The notes: generated by a model from the letters alone, not told the origin. 56,821 bases of DNA from an uncultured Pseudomonas sp. (GCF_913777995.1 NZ_CAJYVE010000047.1:1-56821), one strand, 5' to 3'. Shown: positions 26,203 through 35,747, counted from the first letter of the stretch. Made by a program: numbers and translations.

Positions 26203-26539
26203 GGCGAATGGAAGACTGCACTGTACGGTGTGGCCAGGGCATTCTGTAAATGCAGAAATGACTTATTCCCGGCGATTTGTGCAAGCGCGGCTTGCGCTGC
26301 ATGCCAGGCGGCCACCAGGCGCCTGTACAGGCGTCAAAAAGCATTAGGAATCATTGGCATACAGGCAGGTAAAAAGCTGTGTTAAAGGCGTGCATTAGCG
26401 TTAGAATCGGCGCGCTTTCGCCCTGGCGCCGCGCTGGCCGGATGGCCTGCGGCCCGACCCGCCGAGGGGCGGGCTTCTCCACCTGTTATACGGGTGTAAA
26501 CTTGCATGACGCGCCCGCGCGCACTCAGGTCCAGCCAAC
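26203..26539. other. Divergent intergenic region before nadA
   Basis: This 337-base gap lies between the thioesterase-like start and nadA. A TAGAAT at 26402-26407 could be a -10 for nadA, but I see no good -35 at the right distance. GC-rich stretches at 26420-26480 can fold but show no clear motif. Confidence 0.4.
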
Positions 26540-27598
26540 ATGACGCAGATTTCCGAACGCTTTCTGGTGCAGGCGCATCTGGCCGCCAAGCAGCCGAGGG
26601 TGTTGAGCCCCGAAGAACAAGCCGATTACCGCGCGCAGATCGCCGCCGAACTCAAGGCGCGCGATGCCGTGCTGGTGGCTCACTATTATTGCGACCCGGT
26701 GATCCAGGCCCTGGCCGAGGAAACCGGCGGGTGTGTCGCCGACTCGCTGGAAATGGCGCGCTTTGGCAAGAATCATCCGGCCAGCACCGTGCTGGTGGCC
26801 GGGGTGCGCTTCATGGGCGAGACCGCGAAGATCCTCACCCCGGAAAAGCGCGTGTTCATGCCCACCCTGGAAGCCACCTGCTCGCTGGACGTCGGTTGCC
26901 CCATCGACGAGTTCTCGGCGTTCTGCGACCAGCATCCGGAACGCACCGTCGTGGTGTATGCCAATACCTCGGCAGCGGTGAAGGCGCGTGCCGACTGGGT
27001 GGTGACCTCCGGTTGTGCACTGGAGATCGTCGAAAGCCTGATGGACAACGGCGAGAAGCTCATCTGGGCGCCGGACAAGCACCTGGGTCGCTACATCCAG
27101 CGCCAGACCGGTGCCGACATGCTGCTGTGGGACGGTGCCTGCATCGTGCATGAAGAGTTCAAGTCCAAGCAGCTGGAAGACATGAAGGCGCTGTACCCGG
27201 AGGCTGCGATCCTGGTACACCCCGAGTCGCCGGAATCGGTGATTGCCCTGGCCGATGCCGTGGGCTCCACCAGCCAGATGATCGCCGCGGCGCAGCGCCT
27301 GCCGAACAAGACGTTCATCGTCGCCACCGACCGCGGCATCTTCTACAAGATGCAGCAGCTGTGTCCCGACAAGGTGTTCATCGAAGCGCCCACCGCCGGT
27401 AACGGTGCGGCTTGCCGCAGTTGCGCACATTGCCCGTGGATGGCCATGAACACTCTGGAGCGGACCCTGCAGTGCCTGCAGGAGGGCAGCAACGAGATCT
27501 TCGTCGACCCGGCGCTGATTCCGCATGCGGTACGCCCGCTGCAGCGCATGCTGGATTTCACCCAGGCCGCGCGCCTGAAGCTGTCCGGCAACGCCTGA
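26540..27598 (+). CDS. nadA: Quinolinate synthase
   Basis: A 352-residue enzyme that condenses iminoaspartate with dihydroxyacetone phosphate to quinolinate in NAD biosynthesis. The three [4Fe-4S] ligands are at C114 ([10 protein letters not shown]), C201 ([10 protein letters not shown]) and C298 (in CRSCAHCPW), matching E. coli C113, C200 and C297. The AHYYCDP motif at residues 48-53 is typical. The start at 26540 gives the family length; no strong Shine-Dalgarno sequence is seen. It is transcribed alone and ends in a strong terminator shared with the convergent protease gene. Confidence 0.97.
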   Translation: MTQISERFLVQAHLAAKQPRVLSPEEQADYRAQIAAELKARDAVLVAHYYCDPVIQALAEETGGCVADSLEMARFGKNHPASTVLVAGVRFMGETAKILTPEKRVFMPTLEATCSLDVGCPIDEFSAFCDQHPERTVVVYANTSAAVKARADWVVTSGCALEIVESLMDNGEKLIWAPDKHLGRYIQRQTGADMLLWDGACIVHEEFKSKQLEDMKALYPEAAILVHPESPESVIALADAVGSTSQMIAAAQRLPNKTFIVATDRGIFYKMQQLCPDKVFIEAPTAGNGAACRSCAHCPWMAMNTLERTLQCLQEGSNEIFVDPALIPHAVRPLQRMLDFTQAARLKLSGNA

Positions 27599-27615
27599 CC
27601 CCGCGTGCATCAACG

Positions 27616-27646
27616 AAAAAGCCCGGCATCGCTGCCGGGCTTTTTC
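27616..27646. terminator. Bidirectional terminator between nadA and the M48 protease gene
   Basis: AAAAAGCCCGGCA/TGCCGGGCTTTTT forms a strong symmetric stem with a short loop and A/T tracts on both sides. It serves nadA on the plus strand and the protease gene (stop at 27651) on the minus strand. Confidence 0.93.
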
Positions 27647-27650
27647 GTTG

Positions 27651-29084
27651 TCAGTTCATCATGTCCTTGACCAGGCGTTCCTGCTCGGCCAGTTCCTTCT
27701 GCCGCGCGTCGATGCGCGAGGCCAGCTGGAAGTTGTTGCTGGCGCGGCGCTTGGCGAAGTCCAGTTGCTGGATGGCTTGGCGGAAGTCGCCCATCAGGGC
27801 GAAATATTCGGCACGCGCCTGGTGCAGGCCGACGGTATTGCCGGTCAGGCCGCGGGCTTCGGCCACCTGGTACCAGATGTCCGGGTCGGCCTGGCGGTTC
27901 TTCAGCAGCGCATCCAGGGCCTTTTCCGCTTCGGCGCTCTTGCCTTGCTTGAGCAGGGCATCGATACGCGCCTGGTTCAGCGGGTAGTTGCCGGGGTACT
28001 GCACCAGCAGGCGTTCGGCCCGCTGCTGGGCGTCGGCCAGACGATTGCTGGTGATATCCAGGTCGATCTGCGCCAGGTTGTAGGTGATGTCGTCGGGGGC
28101 CTTGTCCAGCAGCGTCTTCAAGCCTTCGCGGGCTTCGTTGAGCTGTCCGCCCTTGATCTGCGCGATGGCCAGGCCGTAGCGGGCGTAGTCGGCCTTGGGG
28201 TTCTCGGTGAGCTGGGCGCGGAAACGCTTGGCGGCGATGCCAGGGGTTTCTTCGTAGATCAACGCGACCCTGGCGCGCATCAGCTGGTAGCGCATGCTGT
28301 CTTCCTTGCCCCCCGGCGGTGCCTGTTCGGCGCGGTTGCGGGTGTCGGCGATACGCGATTCGCTGACCGGGTGGGTGAGAAGGAATTCCGGCGGCTTGGC
28401 GTCGTAGCGGTACTGGCGCATCAGGCGCTCGAACATGGTCGGCATGTTACGCGGGTCGTAGCCGGCCTTTTCCAGGTTGAGAATGCCGATGCGGTCGGCT
28501 TCCTGTTCGTTCTGCCGCGAGAAGCGACGTTGTTCCTGAATCGCGGCGGCCTGAGAGCCGGCGATGGTGGCGATGCCGGCATCGCCGGCACCGGCGGCGG
28601 CCATGACGATACCGGCCAGCATTGCGGCCATGACTGGCACCTGCATGCGTTGCTGCGCCTCGACCCCCCTGGCGAAGTGGCGTTGTGACAGGTGAGCCAG
28701 TTCGTGAGCCATCACCGAGGCGTACTCGCCCTCGGTCTGCGCATAAAGGAACAGCCCGCCGTTGACCCCGATGATGCCGCCCGGTGCCGCGAAGGCGTTG
28801 AGCTGCTTGCTGTTGATCAGGATGAACTCCAGGCGCCGGTCCTGCACCTGGCTGGTCTCCGCGAGCCGGTAGACCGAAGTTTCCACGTAGTCCTTGAGCT
28901 GCGGGTCAGAGAGCTGGTCCACTTGCGAACGCAACATGCCCAGCCAGGCGCGACCCAACTGGTGCTCCTGTTCGGGGGAGACGATCGACGAGCTGGAATC
29001 GCCCAGCGACGGCAGGTCATCGGCCATGGCTGGGGAGGCCAGCAGGCAGGCCAGGGTGAGCAGTGTAGGACGCAGGAAATTCAT
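27651..29084 (-). CDS. M48 family periplasmic metalloprotease (BepA-like) with TPR domain
   Basis: A 477-residue zinc protease. The start is the ATG at 29084; frames above it run antisense to the TusA-like gene. Residues 1-21 are a signal peptide (LACLLASPAMA). The zinc motif HELAH is at residues 127-131 and the downstream glutamate ligand lies in NEQEADRIG. After about residue 280 the chain is helical repeats (ARYGLAIAQIKGGQLNEA, NYPLNQARIDALLKQG), as in BepA/YfgC, which monitors outer-membrane LptD and BAM substrates. Length matches BepA. The neighbouring divergent gene encodes a TusA-like sulfur carrier. Confidence 0.9.
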   Translation of the reverse strand: MNFLRPTLLTLACLLASPAMADDLPSLGDSSSSIVSPEQEHQLGRAWLGMLRSQVDQLSDPQLKDYVETSVYRLAETSQVQDRRLEFILINSKQLNAFAAPGGIIGVNGGLFLYAQTEGEYASVMAHELAHLSQRHFARGVEAQQRMQVPVMAAMLAGIVMAAAGAGDAGIATIAGSQAAAIQEQRRFSRQNEQEADRIGILNLEKAGYDPRNMPTMFERLMRQYRYDAKPPEFLLTHPVSESRIADTRNRAEQAPPGGKEDSMRYQLMRARVALIYEETPGIAAKRFRAQLTENPKADYARYGLAIAQIKGGQLNEAREGLKTLLDKAPDDITYNLAQIDLDITSNRLADAQQRAERLLVQYPGNYPLNQARIDALLKQGKSAEAEKALDALLKNRQADPDIWYQVAEARGLTGNTVGLHQARAEYFALMGDFRQAIQQLDFAKRRASNNFQLASRIDARQKELAEQERLVKDMMN

Positions 29085-29222
29085 GCACGCGGCTCTGGAC
29101 GAATGAACACCTACTGTAGCTGCCTCAATGGCTTGCTGACCAGAGTGCGGTATTCTTCGAGGCCTGTACGCAACATGCTGAACACTTTTTGCCAGGTGGA
29201 TGTGCCTGGCTGGAGAGAAACG

Positions 29223-29471
29223 ATGTCTGACGCTGTAGCTCCGCCGATCTGCGATGCCGAACTGGACGCTCGCGGGTTGAACTGCCCCTTGCCACTGCTC
29301 AAGGCCAAGATGGAACTCAATCGCCTGGACAGTGGCGCCGTGCTCAAGGTGCTGGCCACCGACGCCGGCTCGCAACGCGACTTTCGCAGTTTCGCGCGCC
29401 TGGCCGGTCATGCGCTGCTGCATGAGAACGTGGAGGGTGGAACCTATACCTACTGGTTGCGCAAGGCCTGA
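29223..29471 (+). CDS. TusA/SirA-family sulfur carrier protein
   Basis: An 82-residue protein of the TusA family. The active cysteine is C21 in LDARGLNCPLPLLKAK, the CPxP signature. E. coli TusA relays sulfur for tRNA 2-thiolation, but pseudomonads carry several paralogues, so the exact role is open. The ATG at 29223 is preceded by GAGAGAAACG. It is followed after 39 bases by an AI-2E/PerM transporter gene on the same strand, and is divergent from the BepA-like protease. Confidence 0.9.
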   Translation: MSDAVAPPICDAELDARGLNCPLPLLKAKMELNRLDSGAVLKVLATDAGSQRDFRSFARLAGHALLHENVEGGTYTYWLRKA

Positions 29472-29510
29472 TCAGGCACGGCGCCGCTTCACCGCACAAA
29501 AGGATGCTTG

Positions 29511-30581
29511 ATGTACAAGGTGCTTCACGACTGGATGCAGCGCTACTTCTCCGACGAGGAGGCGGTGGTGCTGGCCGTTCTGCTGTTACTGGGCTTCACC
29601 CTGATTCTCACCCTCGGTGGCATGTTGGCCCCGGTGCTGGCCGGGCTGGTACTGGCCTTTCTGATGCAGGGGGTGGTCAACCTGCTGGTGCGCCTGCGCC
29701 TGCCGGAGCGTCTGGCGGTCGGGCTGGTGTTCACCCTGTTCATCGGCGGCCTGCTGGTGTTCCTGCTGGTTCTGGTGCCGCTGTTGTGGCATCAGCTGAT
29801 CACCCTGTTCAACGAGTTGCCGGGCATGCTCGCCAAGTGGCAGTCGCTGCTGCTGTTGCTGCCCGAGCGCTACCCGCACTTGGTTTCCGACGAGCAGGTG
29901 CTGCAGGCCATCGAGGTGGCGCGGGGCGAAGTAGGCAAGTTCGGCCAGCTGGCGCTGACCTTTTCACTGTCGAGCCTGCCACTGCTGGTCAACCTGATGA
30001 TCTACCTAGTGCTGGTGCCGATCCTGGTGTTCTTCTTCCTCAAGGACCGCCAGCTGATGCGCCGCTGGGCACGCGGCTACCTGCCGCGTGAGCGGGCGCT
30101 GCTGACCCGGGTGGCCAAGGACATGAACCGGCAGATCGCCAATTACATCCGTGGCAAGGTCATCGAGATCTTCATCTGCGGTGCAGTCACCTACGTGGCC
30201 TTCGTGGCTCTGGGGCTCAACTACGCGGCGCTGCTGGCGCTGCTGGTGGGGATTTCCGTGGTGGTGCCCTATGTCGGCGCGGTGGTGGTCACCGTGCCGG
30301 TGGCGCTGATCGGGCTGTTCCAGTGGGGCTGGGGCGACCAGTTCATCTACCTGATGGCCATCCACGGCATCATCCAGGCGCTGGACGGTAACGTGCTGGT
30401 GCCCATGCTGTTCTCCGAGGCGGTGAACCTGCATCCGGTGGCGATCATCTGCGCGGTGCTGCTGTTCGGCGGGCTGTGGGGCTTCTGGGGGATTTTCTTC
30501 GCCATCCCGCTGGCCACGCTGTTCAAGGCGGTGCTCGATGCGTGGCCGCGGCAGGAACCGACAGTAGCGCCGATTCTCTGA
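29511..30581 (+). CDS. AI-2E/PerM family membrane transporter
   Basis: A 356-residue polytopic inner-membrane protein of the AI-2E exporter (PerM/YhhQ-like) family. Long hydrophobic stretches cover residues ~22-75 and ~150-180 and most of the C-terminal half, giving about seven to eight helices. The family region PYVGAVVVTVPVALIGLFQWG and the C-terminal GLWGFWGIFFAIPLATLFKA are present. Members export small molecules or ions, and the substrate here is unknown. AGGA at 29501 supports the ATG at 29511 rather than the in-frame TTG at 29508. It is likely cotranscribed with the upstream TusA-like gene. Confidence 0.88.
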   Translation: MYKVLHDWMQRYFSDEEAVVLAVLLLLGFTLILTLGGMLAPVLAGLVLAFLMQGVVNLLVRLRLPERLAVGLVFTLFIGGLLVFLLVLVPLLWHQLITLFNELPGMLAKWQSLLLLLPERYPHLVSDEQVLQAIEVARGEVGKFGQLALTFSLSSLPLLVNLMIYLVLVPILVFFFLKDRQLMRRWARGYLPRERALLTRVAKDMNRQIANYIRGKVIEIFICGAVTYVAFVALGLNYAALLALLVGISVVVPYVGAVVVTVPVALIGLFQWGWGDQFIYLMAIHGIIQALDGNVLVPMLFSEAVNLHPVAIICAVLLFGGLWGFWGIFFAIPLATLFKAVLDAWPRQEPTVAPIL

Positions 30582-30586
30582 AGGGC

Positions 30587-30611
30587 GAGGGCGGCAGCGG
30601 CTGCCGCCCTC
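30587..30611. terminator. GC-rich hairpin between convergent genes
   Basis: An eleven-base perfect stem GAGGGCGGCAG/CTGCCGCCCTC with a three-base loop fills the gap between the transporter stop and the bcp stop. No T run is present, so it acts weakly or with Rho. Confidence 0.55.
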
Positions 30612-30614
30612 CGC

Positions 30615-31088
30615 TCAGGCCTGGTTCAGCTCGCGGGCGCGGGCCAGGACCTCGTCGACATGGCCAGGCACCTTCACGCCGCGCCATTCATGACGCAGCA
30701 CGCCGTTCTTGTCGATCAGGAAGGTGCTGCGGTCCACGCCCAGGTATTCCTTGCCGTAGAGCTTCTTGAGCTTGATGACGTCGAACAGCGCGCACAGCGC
30801 CTCGTCCTTGTCGGAAATCAGCTCGAACGGGAAAGCCTGCTTGGCCTTGAAGTTCTCATGGGTCTTGAGGCTGTCGCGGGAGACGCCGAACACCAGGGTA
30901 TTGGCCGCTTCGAATTCCGCCATGGCATCGCGGAAGTTCTGGCCCTCGGTGGTGCAGCCCGGGGTGTTGTCCTTCGGGTAGAAGTAGATCACCACCTGAC
31001 GGCCCTTCAGGCCGGACAGGCTGACGGTCTGCCCGCTGGTGGCGGGAACCTGGAAATCGGCAACGGGTTGGTCGACTGCTACGGCCAT
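30615..31088 (-). CDS. bcp: Thioredoxin-dependent peroxiredoxin (BCP/PrxQ)
   Basis: A 157-residue peroxiredoxin that reduces hydroperoxides in the cytoplasm. The peroxidatic Cys is C45 in YPKDNTPGCTTEG. In E. coli BCP the resolving Cys is five residues later; here that place (residue 50) is Gln, so resolution must use C99 (DEALCALFD), another thiol, or a 1-Cys mechanism. GGAG stands eight bases before the ATG at 31088. The open frame above it is not coding. It is eleven bases downstream of gcvR on the same strand and probably cotranscribed with it. Confidence 0.93.
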   Translation of the reverse strand: MAVAVDQPVADFQVPATSGQTVSLSGLKGRQVVIYFYPKDNTPGCTTEGQNFRDAMAEFEAANTLVFGVSRDSLKTHENFKAKQAFPFELISDKDEALCALFDVIKLKKLYGKEYLGVDRSTFLIDKNGVLRHEWRGVKVPGHVDEVLARARELNQA

Positions 31089-31099
31089 CGGGGACTCCT

Positions 31100-31663
31100 T
31101 TACATGGGGGCTTGTGGGCGCCAAGGCTCGATCAGTGCATCGAGGTTCAGCGCATCGGCGAAATCCAGGAACTGATCACGCAGCCAGCTGATCTGGGTGC
31201 CGGCCGGCAAGGTCACGGTGAAGGTCGCGTTGAGCATGGTGCCGCCGGTCTGCGGTGCCAGGTAGGTATCGCAAGTGAGGTTCTCCAGTTCGACGTTGTG
31301 GTCGATGAAGAACTGGCACAGCTCGTTGACGATGTCCGGGCGGTAGGCCGAGCTGACGTAAGCCACGTAGGGCAGGGCCTCGGGACGGTTGTCCAGGGCC
31401 GCGCTGCGCACCACGCTGATGGTGAAAGCGTGTTTCTTGCTCAGGTTGGGCAGTGCGGCCTCTAGGCGAGCCAGGGCGTCCCAGCTGCCGGACACCTGCA
31501 GCACCAGTGCGCTGAACTCGCCGTGACGGGTCAGGCGCGAGCTGACCACCGAGCAGCGGCTTTCATGACTGGCCCGGCACAGGACGTTGGCCAGTTCCAT
31601 GGGGCTGGCGCCCAGGGCGCTGATGACGAGGAATTGTTCGCGGACGGAGGGGGTGGAGGACAT
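31100..31663 (-). CDS. gcvR: Glycine cleavage system transcriptional repressor-like ACT protein
   Basis: A 187-residue protein made of two ACT-type domains, as in GcvR. In E. coli GcvR binds GcvA and antagonises activation of gcvTHP when glycine is low. The N-terminal ACT begins FLVISALGASPMELANVL, and the second begins near VAYVSSAYRPDIVNEL. There is no DNA-binding domain, consistent with the family. It is divergent from dapA across a 383-base gap and leads into bcp, a gene order common in gammaproteobacteria. Confidence 0.88.
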   Translation of the reverse strand: MSSTPSVREQFLVISALGASPMELANVLCRASHESRCSVVSSRLTRHGEFSALVLQVSGSWDALARLEAALPNLSKKHAFTISVVRSAALDNRPEALPYVAYVSSAYRPDIVNELCQFFIDHNVELENLTCDTYLAPQTGGTMLNATFTVTLPAGTQISWLRDQFLDFADALNLDALIEPWRPQAPM

Positions 31664-31985
31664 GCAGCATTCCTAGATGATGAACGGTCGGTATCTGGCC
31701 TGCCTGGTGCGGACGATCGACGCGGCGGGCTGCACGACGAGGACCTCGAAGCCTTGGGTCGTGGCCTGCCGGGGCAGGGGCGCGACGCGCTGGAACGGGG
31801 CTGTCGGAGGGCAAGGCCGGACGATTGGACTCAGTGCGCAGGCGAACGATATCGAGCAAAGGGCCAAGGGTAGCGAAATACGGCGCGCAGGGGAATGCCG
31901 GGCGCGCTCCAGTCGCCTGACGGAATCACGCCCGACAAGCTGCCCATGCGCAGCGAGCTGCGCCCAAACGCCTGGCGCCGCCAGC

Positions 31986-32014
31986 TTGTACAAGGCTGAT
32001 GGCGCCAGTACCAT
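31986..32014 (+). promoter_or_regulatory. Sigma-70-like promoter of dapA
   Basis: TTGTAC and TACCAT are separated by 17 bases, 33 bases before the dapA start codon. The rest of the 383-base divergent gap (31664-31985), which must also hold the gcvR promoter, shows no feature I can support. Confidence 0.55.
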
Positions 32015-32046
32015 TACGGCTCTCTTTTTCCGGCAGGAGCGGTTGC

Positions 32047-32925
32047 ATGATTGCGGGCAGTATGGTGGCGCTAGTCACACCCATGGATGCGCAAGGTAGT
32101 CTGGACTGGGACGCCCTGAGCAAACTGGTGGACTTCCACCTGCAAGAGGGCACCAACGCCATCGTTGCCGTGGGCACCACGGGCGAGTCGGCGACGCTGG
32201 ATGTGAATGAGCACATCGAAGTGATTCGTCGCGTGGTCGACCAGGTGGCCGGACGTATACCGGTCATCGCCGGCACCGGTGCCAACTCCACCAGCGAAGC
32301 GGTTGAGCTGACCCGCAATGCCAAGAGCGCCGGTGCCGATGCCTGCCTGCTGGTCGTGCCGTACTACAACAAGCCGACCCAGGAAGGCCTGTTCCAGCAC
32401 TTCAGCCATATCGCCGGTGCCGTCGACATTCCGCAGATCCTCTACAACGTTCCGGGCCGTACCGCCTGTGACATGCAGGCCGAGACCGTGATCCGCCTGT
32501 CCAAGGTGGACAACATCATCGGCATCAAGGAAGCCACCGGCAACCTGGAGCGCGCCAGGCAGATCATCGAAGGCGTGAGCAGCGACTTCCATGTCTACTC
32601 CGGTGACGACGCCACCGCCGTGGAACTGATGCTGCTGGGCGGCAAGGGCAACATTTCGGTCACCGCCAACGTCGCCCCGCGCGCCATGAGCGACCTGTGT
32701 GCCGCCGCCCTGCGCGGTGATGCCGCCGCGGCCCGTGCCATCAACGATCGCCTGGCGCCGCTCAACAGCGCGCTGTTCGTCGAATCCAACCCTATCCCCG
32801 TGAAGTGGGCGCTGCATGAGCTGGGCCTGATGCAGACCGGTATCCGTCTGCCGCTCACCTGGCTCAGCCAGTCCTGCCACGAACCGCTGCGCCAGGCCAT
32901 GCGCCAGGCCGGTGTACTGGTCTAA
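32047..32925 (+). CDS. dapA: 4-hydroxy-tetrahydrodipicolinate synthase
   Basis: A 292-residue aldolase of the lysine/diaminopimelate pathway, joining pyruvate and aspartate semialdehyde. The Schiff-base lysine is K161 in IGIKEATG, and the catalytic Tyr lies in [16 protein letters not shown] at residues 43-50 is the class signature. CAGGAGCGG precedes the ATG at 32047. The bamC gene follows within 20 bases (TAA and ATG almost touching), so the two form an operon, as in many gammaproteobacteria. Confidence 0.97.
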   Translation: MIAGSMVALVTPMDAQGSLDWDALSKLVDFHLQEGTNAIVAVGTTGESATLDVNEHIEVIRRVVDQVAGRIPVIAGTGANSTSEAVELTRNAKSAGADACLLVVPYYNKPTQEGLFQHFSHIAGAVDIPQILYNVPGRTACDMQAETVIRLSKVDNIIGIKEATGNLERARQIIEGVSSDFHVYSGDDATAVELMLLGGKGNISVTANVAPRAMSDLCAAALRGDAAAARAINDRLAPLNSALFVESNPIPVKWALHELGLMQTGIRLPLTWLSQSCHEPLRQAMRQAGVLV

Positions 32926-32942
32926 TGAGGAAGTACAACGCA

Positions 32943-34064
32943 ATGAAGCGATTGGCCGGACTTTCCGCACTTGCCCTGATCATCTCCAGCACCAGTGGCT
33001 GCGGCTGGCTGTGGGGCCCTGACGGGTACTTCCGTGATCGCGGCAGCGATTACCTGGAAGCCACCCAGACCGCACCGATGCAGGTGCCTTCCGACATCAC
33101 CAGCGTCAAGCGCATGGATCCGCTGTTGCCGATCCCGCGCAATGTCGCCGACAGCGCGCAGAAGAGCGGCGAGTACCAGGTACCCCGTCCCCAGCCGCTG
33201 AGCGTCGATTCCGCGCAGTCCAGCGACTTCAGCCTGCAGCGCAATGGCGATGCGCGCTGGATCCTGGCCCAGCGCCCACCGGCCGAGGTCTGGCCGATCG
33301 CCCACCAGTATTTCGAAGACAACGGCTTCCGCATCGCCGAAGAGCGCCCGCAGACCGGTGAGTTCACCACCACCTGGCAGCGCAGCGACGAACTCTCCGC
33401 GCCTGTGGCGCGTCGCCTGGGGGCCAGCGGCACCGCCAGTGACGCCGAGACTCGTGTGCGCGTGCGTATCGAACCGGGCGTGCAGCGCAACACCAGCGAG
33501 ATCTACGTGGTCAGCGTCAGCCGTCCGGCGGGCAGCACCAGCGAAGTGGAATTCCCGGCGCGTACCGTCAACCTGGGCGTCGACTCGTCGCTGACCGATG
33601 ACCTGCTGGCCAGCATGAGCCGCAACGCCGAGCAGGGCGGTTCGGTGTCGCTGCTCGCTGCGCGTGACTTCGATGCGCCAAGCCGCGTGAGCCTGAGCAC
33701 CGACGGCAACGGCAACCCGGTGCTGAACGTGGGTGAGGACCTCGACCGTGCCTGGTCCAGTGTCGGCCGTGCCCTGGACCAGGGTGACTGGCGTGTCGAA
33801 GACATCAACCGCAGCCTGGGCCTGTACTACATCAACCTGGCCGAGCGCGCCAAGCAGCCTGACGAGAAGCCCGGCTTCTTCAGTGGCATGTTCGGCAACA
33901 AGCCGACCAAGGAAGAGCTCGAAGCCCGTGCCGAGCGCTATCAGGTACGCCTGAGCAAGGTCGGTGACAGCGTGCAGGTGACCGTAGAGAAGAACATCAA
34001 TACCGTGGCGCCTGCCGATGTGGCACGCCGTGTATTGAGCGTCATTCAGGACCACCTGGGCTAA
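32943..34064 (+). CDS. bamC: Outer membrane assembly lipoprotein BamC
   Basis: A 373-residue lipoprotein of the beta-barrel assembly (BAM) complex. The N-terminus MKRLAGLSALALIISSTSGCG is a lipoprotein signal with Cys20 as lipidation site. The NlpB region follows with the unstructured BamD-binding stretch around GPDGYFRDRGSDYLEA, then two helix-grip domains. The ATG at 32943 is chosen because the signal peptide starts there; an in-frame ATG at 32925 overlaps the dapA stop and would add six residues. The next gene starts with GTG immediately after the TAA. Confidence 0.92.
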   Translation: MKRLAGLSALALIISSTSGCGWLWGPDGYFRDRGSDYLEATQTAPMQVPSDITSVKRMDPLLPIPRNVADSAQKSGEYQVPRPQPLSVDSAQSSDFSLQRNGDARWILAQRPPAEVWPIAHQYFEDNGFRIAEERPQTGEFTTTWQRSDELSAPVARRLGASGTASDAETRVRVRIEPGVQRNTSEIYVVSVSRPAGSTSEVEFPARTVNLGVDSSLTDDLLASMSRNAEQGGSVSLLAARDFDAPSRVSLSTDGNGNPVLNVGEDLDRAWSSVGRALDQGDWRVEDINRSLGLYYINLAERAKQPDEKPGFFSGMFGNKPTKEELEARAERYQVRLSKVGDSVQVTVEKNINTVAPADVARRVLSVIQDHLG

Positions 34065-34823
34065 GTGCGTTTTGCGGTGCTGGGCAGCGGCAGCCGTGGC
34101 AATGCCACGCTGGTCGCGAGCCGCGATACCTATGTGCTGGTCGACTGCGGCTTTTCGCTGCGCGAGACCGAGCGGCGCCTGGCCAGGCTGGGCGTCGCAG
34201 CCGAACAACTGAGCGCGATTCTGGTAACCCACGAGCATGCCGACCATGTGCATGGCGTGGGTTTGCTGTCTCGGCGCTACAATCTGCCGGTGTATCTCAG
34301 CCGTGGCACCTTGCGCGGGCTGCGCAAGCCGGTGGAGGCCGCAGGCCTGCTCAATGCCGGCGAACGGCTGCGCATCGGTGCGCTGGACATCGACGTGGTG
34401 TCGGTGGCCCACGATGCCCTGGAGCCGACCCAGTTCGTCTTCAGTGACGGTCAGCGGCGTTTCGGCGTGCTGACCGACCTGGGCTCATACTGCCCGGGCG
34501 TATTGCAATGCTATCAGGGCCTGGATGCCCTGATGATCGAGGCCAACCATTGCCGCGACATGCTTGCCAGGGGACCGTACCCGGTCTTTCTCAAGCAGCG
34601 GGTGGGGGGCGACACAGGACATTTGAACAATCACCAGGCCGCGCGCCTGGTGAGCGAGCTGGGATGGCAGACACTGCAACACCTGGTGCTGGCCCATCTG
34701 AGCAGCAAGAACAACCGGCCGCAGCTGGCCCGGCAATGTTTCGTCGACACCCTCGGGTGCGACCCGGACTGGCTGCAACTGGCCGATCAAGATTGTGGGC
34801 TCGACTGGCGCCAGATCGCCTAG
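34065..34823 (+). CDS. MBL-fold metallo-hydrolase (YycJ/WalJ-like)
   Basis: A 252-residue metallo-beta-lactamase-fold hydrolase. The metal motif HEHADH is at residues 56-61, and the N-terminal [12 protein letters not shown] is typical of the YycJ group, some of which are nucleases. The GTG start abuts the bamC stop without a base between, implying translational coupling. The start has no independent ribosome binding site. The order dapA-bamC-MBL-purC is conserved in Pseudomonas. The in vivo substrate is not known. Confidence 0.88.
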   Translation: MRFAVLGSGSRGNATLVASRDTYVLVDCGFSLRETERRLARLGVAAEQLSAILVTHEHADHVHGVGLLSRRYNLPVYLSRGTLRGLRKPVEAAGLLNAGERLRIGALDIDVVSVAHDALEPTQFVFSDGQRRFGVLTDLGSYCPGVLQCYQGLDALMIEANHCRDMLARGPYPVFLKQRVGGDTGHLNNHQAARLVSELGWQTLQHLVLAHLSSKNNRPQLARQCFVDTLGCDPDWLQLADQDCGLDWRQIA

Positions 34824-34858
34824 CCGCAGTCTCAACCTCAACGCAAGCGGAGCCCATC

Positions 34859-35569
34859 ATGGAAAAACGCGAAGAACTCTACCGCGGCAAAGCCAAATCG
34901 GTTTACAAGACCGATGACGCCGACCGCCTGATCCTGCTGTTCCGTAACGACACCTCGGCGTTCGACGGCAAGCGTATCGAACAGCTGGACCGCAAGGGCA
35001 TGGTGAACAACAAGTTCAACGCCTTCATCATGCAGAAGCTCGAAGAAGCCGGCGTACCGACCCAGTTCGACAAGTTGCTGGGCGACAACGAAGCGCTGGT
35101 GAAGAAGCTCGACATGATCCCGGTCGAGTGCGTGGTGCGTAACTACGCAGCCGGCAGCCTGGTCAAGCGCCTGGGCGTCGAAGAGGGCATGAAGCTCAAC
35201 CCCTACACCTTCGAACTGTTCCTCAAGGACGACGCCAAGGGTGATCCGTTCATCAACGAATCCCACGTCGTGGCCTTCGGCTGGGCCAACGCCGAGCAGC
35301 TCGCGCGCATGAAGGAGCTGTCGCTGAAGGTCAACGAGGTGCTGAGCAAGCTGTTCGACGACGCCGGCCTGCTGCTGGTCGACTTCAAGCTGGAGTTCGG
35401 TGTGTTCCACGGCCAGATCGTCCTGGGCGACGAGTTCAGCCCCGATGGCTGCCGTCTGTGGGACAAGGAAACCCGCAAGAAGATGGACAAGGACCGCTTC
35501 CGCCAGGGTCTGGGCGACGTGATCGAAGCCTACGAAGAAGTCGCGCAGCGTCTGGGCGTGCCGCTGTAA
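34859..35569 (+). CDS. purC: Phosphoribosylaminoimidazole-succinocarboxamide synthase
   Basis: A 236-residue SAICAR synthetase of de novo purine biosynthesis, which joins CAIR and aspartate with ATP. The N-terminus [12 protein letters not shown] is the ATP-binding start. [20 protein letters not shown] and [19 protein letters not shown] are the two PROSITE-type signatures. Length is typical of the short bacterial form. CAAGCGGAGCC precedes the ATG. It ends the dapA-bamC-MBL-purC group, and tRNA-Ser follows 81 bases later with its own promoter. Confidence 0.97.
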   Translation: MEKREELYRGKAKSVYKTDDADRLILLFRNDTSAFDGKRIEQLDRKGMVNNKFNAFIMQKLEEAGVPTQFDKLLGDNEALVKKLDMIPVECVVRNYAAGSLVKRLGVEEGMKLNPYTFELFLKDDAKGDPFINESHVVAFGWANAEQLARMKELSLKVNEVLSKLFDDAGLLLVDFKLEFGVFHGQIVLGDEFSPDGCRLWDKETRKKMDKDRFRQGLGDVIEAYEEVAQRLGVPL

Positions 35570-35599
35570 GTTCGCAAGCGCTTGATAGCACGAAAAAAA

Positions 35600-35625
35600 T
35601 TGCAGAAAAGACTCGACTTCTGCAA
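35600..35625. repeat. Inverted repeat overlapping the tRNA-Ser promoter
   Basis: TTGCAGAA and TTCTGCAA form a perfect eight-base inverted repeat with a ten-base loop that contains the start of the -35. It could be a weak purC terminator (A-rich upstream, no T run downstream) or an operator. Confidence 0.4.
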
Positions 35626-35640
35626 TAAGGCTGGTATCAT
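35613..35640 (+). promoter_or_regulatory. Sigma-70 promoter of tRNA-Ser
   Basis: TCGACT and TATCAT are separated by 16 bases, and the -10 ends ten bases before the mature tRNA 5' end. A GC-rich GCGCGCC follows, as in stringently controlled stable-RNA promoters. Confidence 0.6.
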
Positions 35641-35650
35641 GCGCGCCATT

Positions 35651-35740
35651 GGAGAGATGCCGGAGTGGTCGAACGGGACGGATTCGAAATCCGTTGTGTC
35701 AGCAATGGCACCTAGGGTTCAAATCCCTATCTCTCCGCCA
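35651..35740 (+). tRNA. tRNA-Ser(CGA)
   Basis: A 90-base class II tRNA. The acceptor stem is GGAGAGA/TCTCTCC, the anticodon CGA is in GGATTCGAAATCC, there is a long variable arm, the T loop is TTCAAAT and the CCA end is encoded. All standard stems pair. Confidence 0.97.
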
Positions 35741-35747
35741 TACATCG

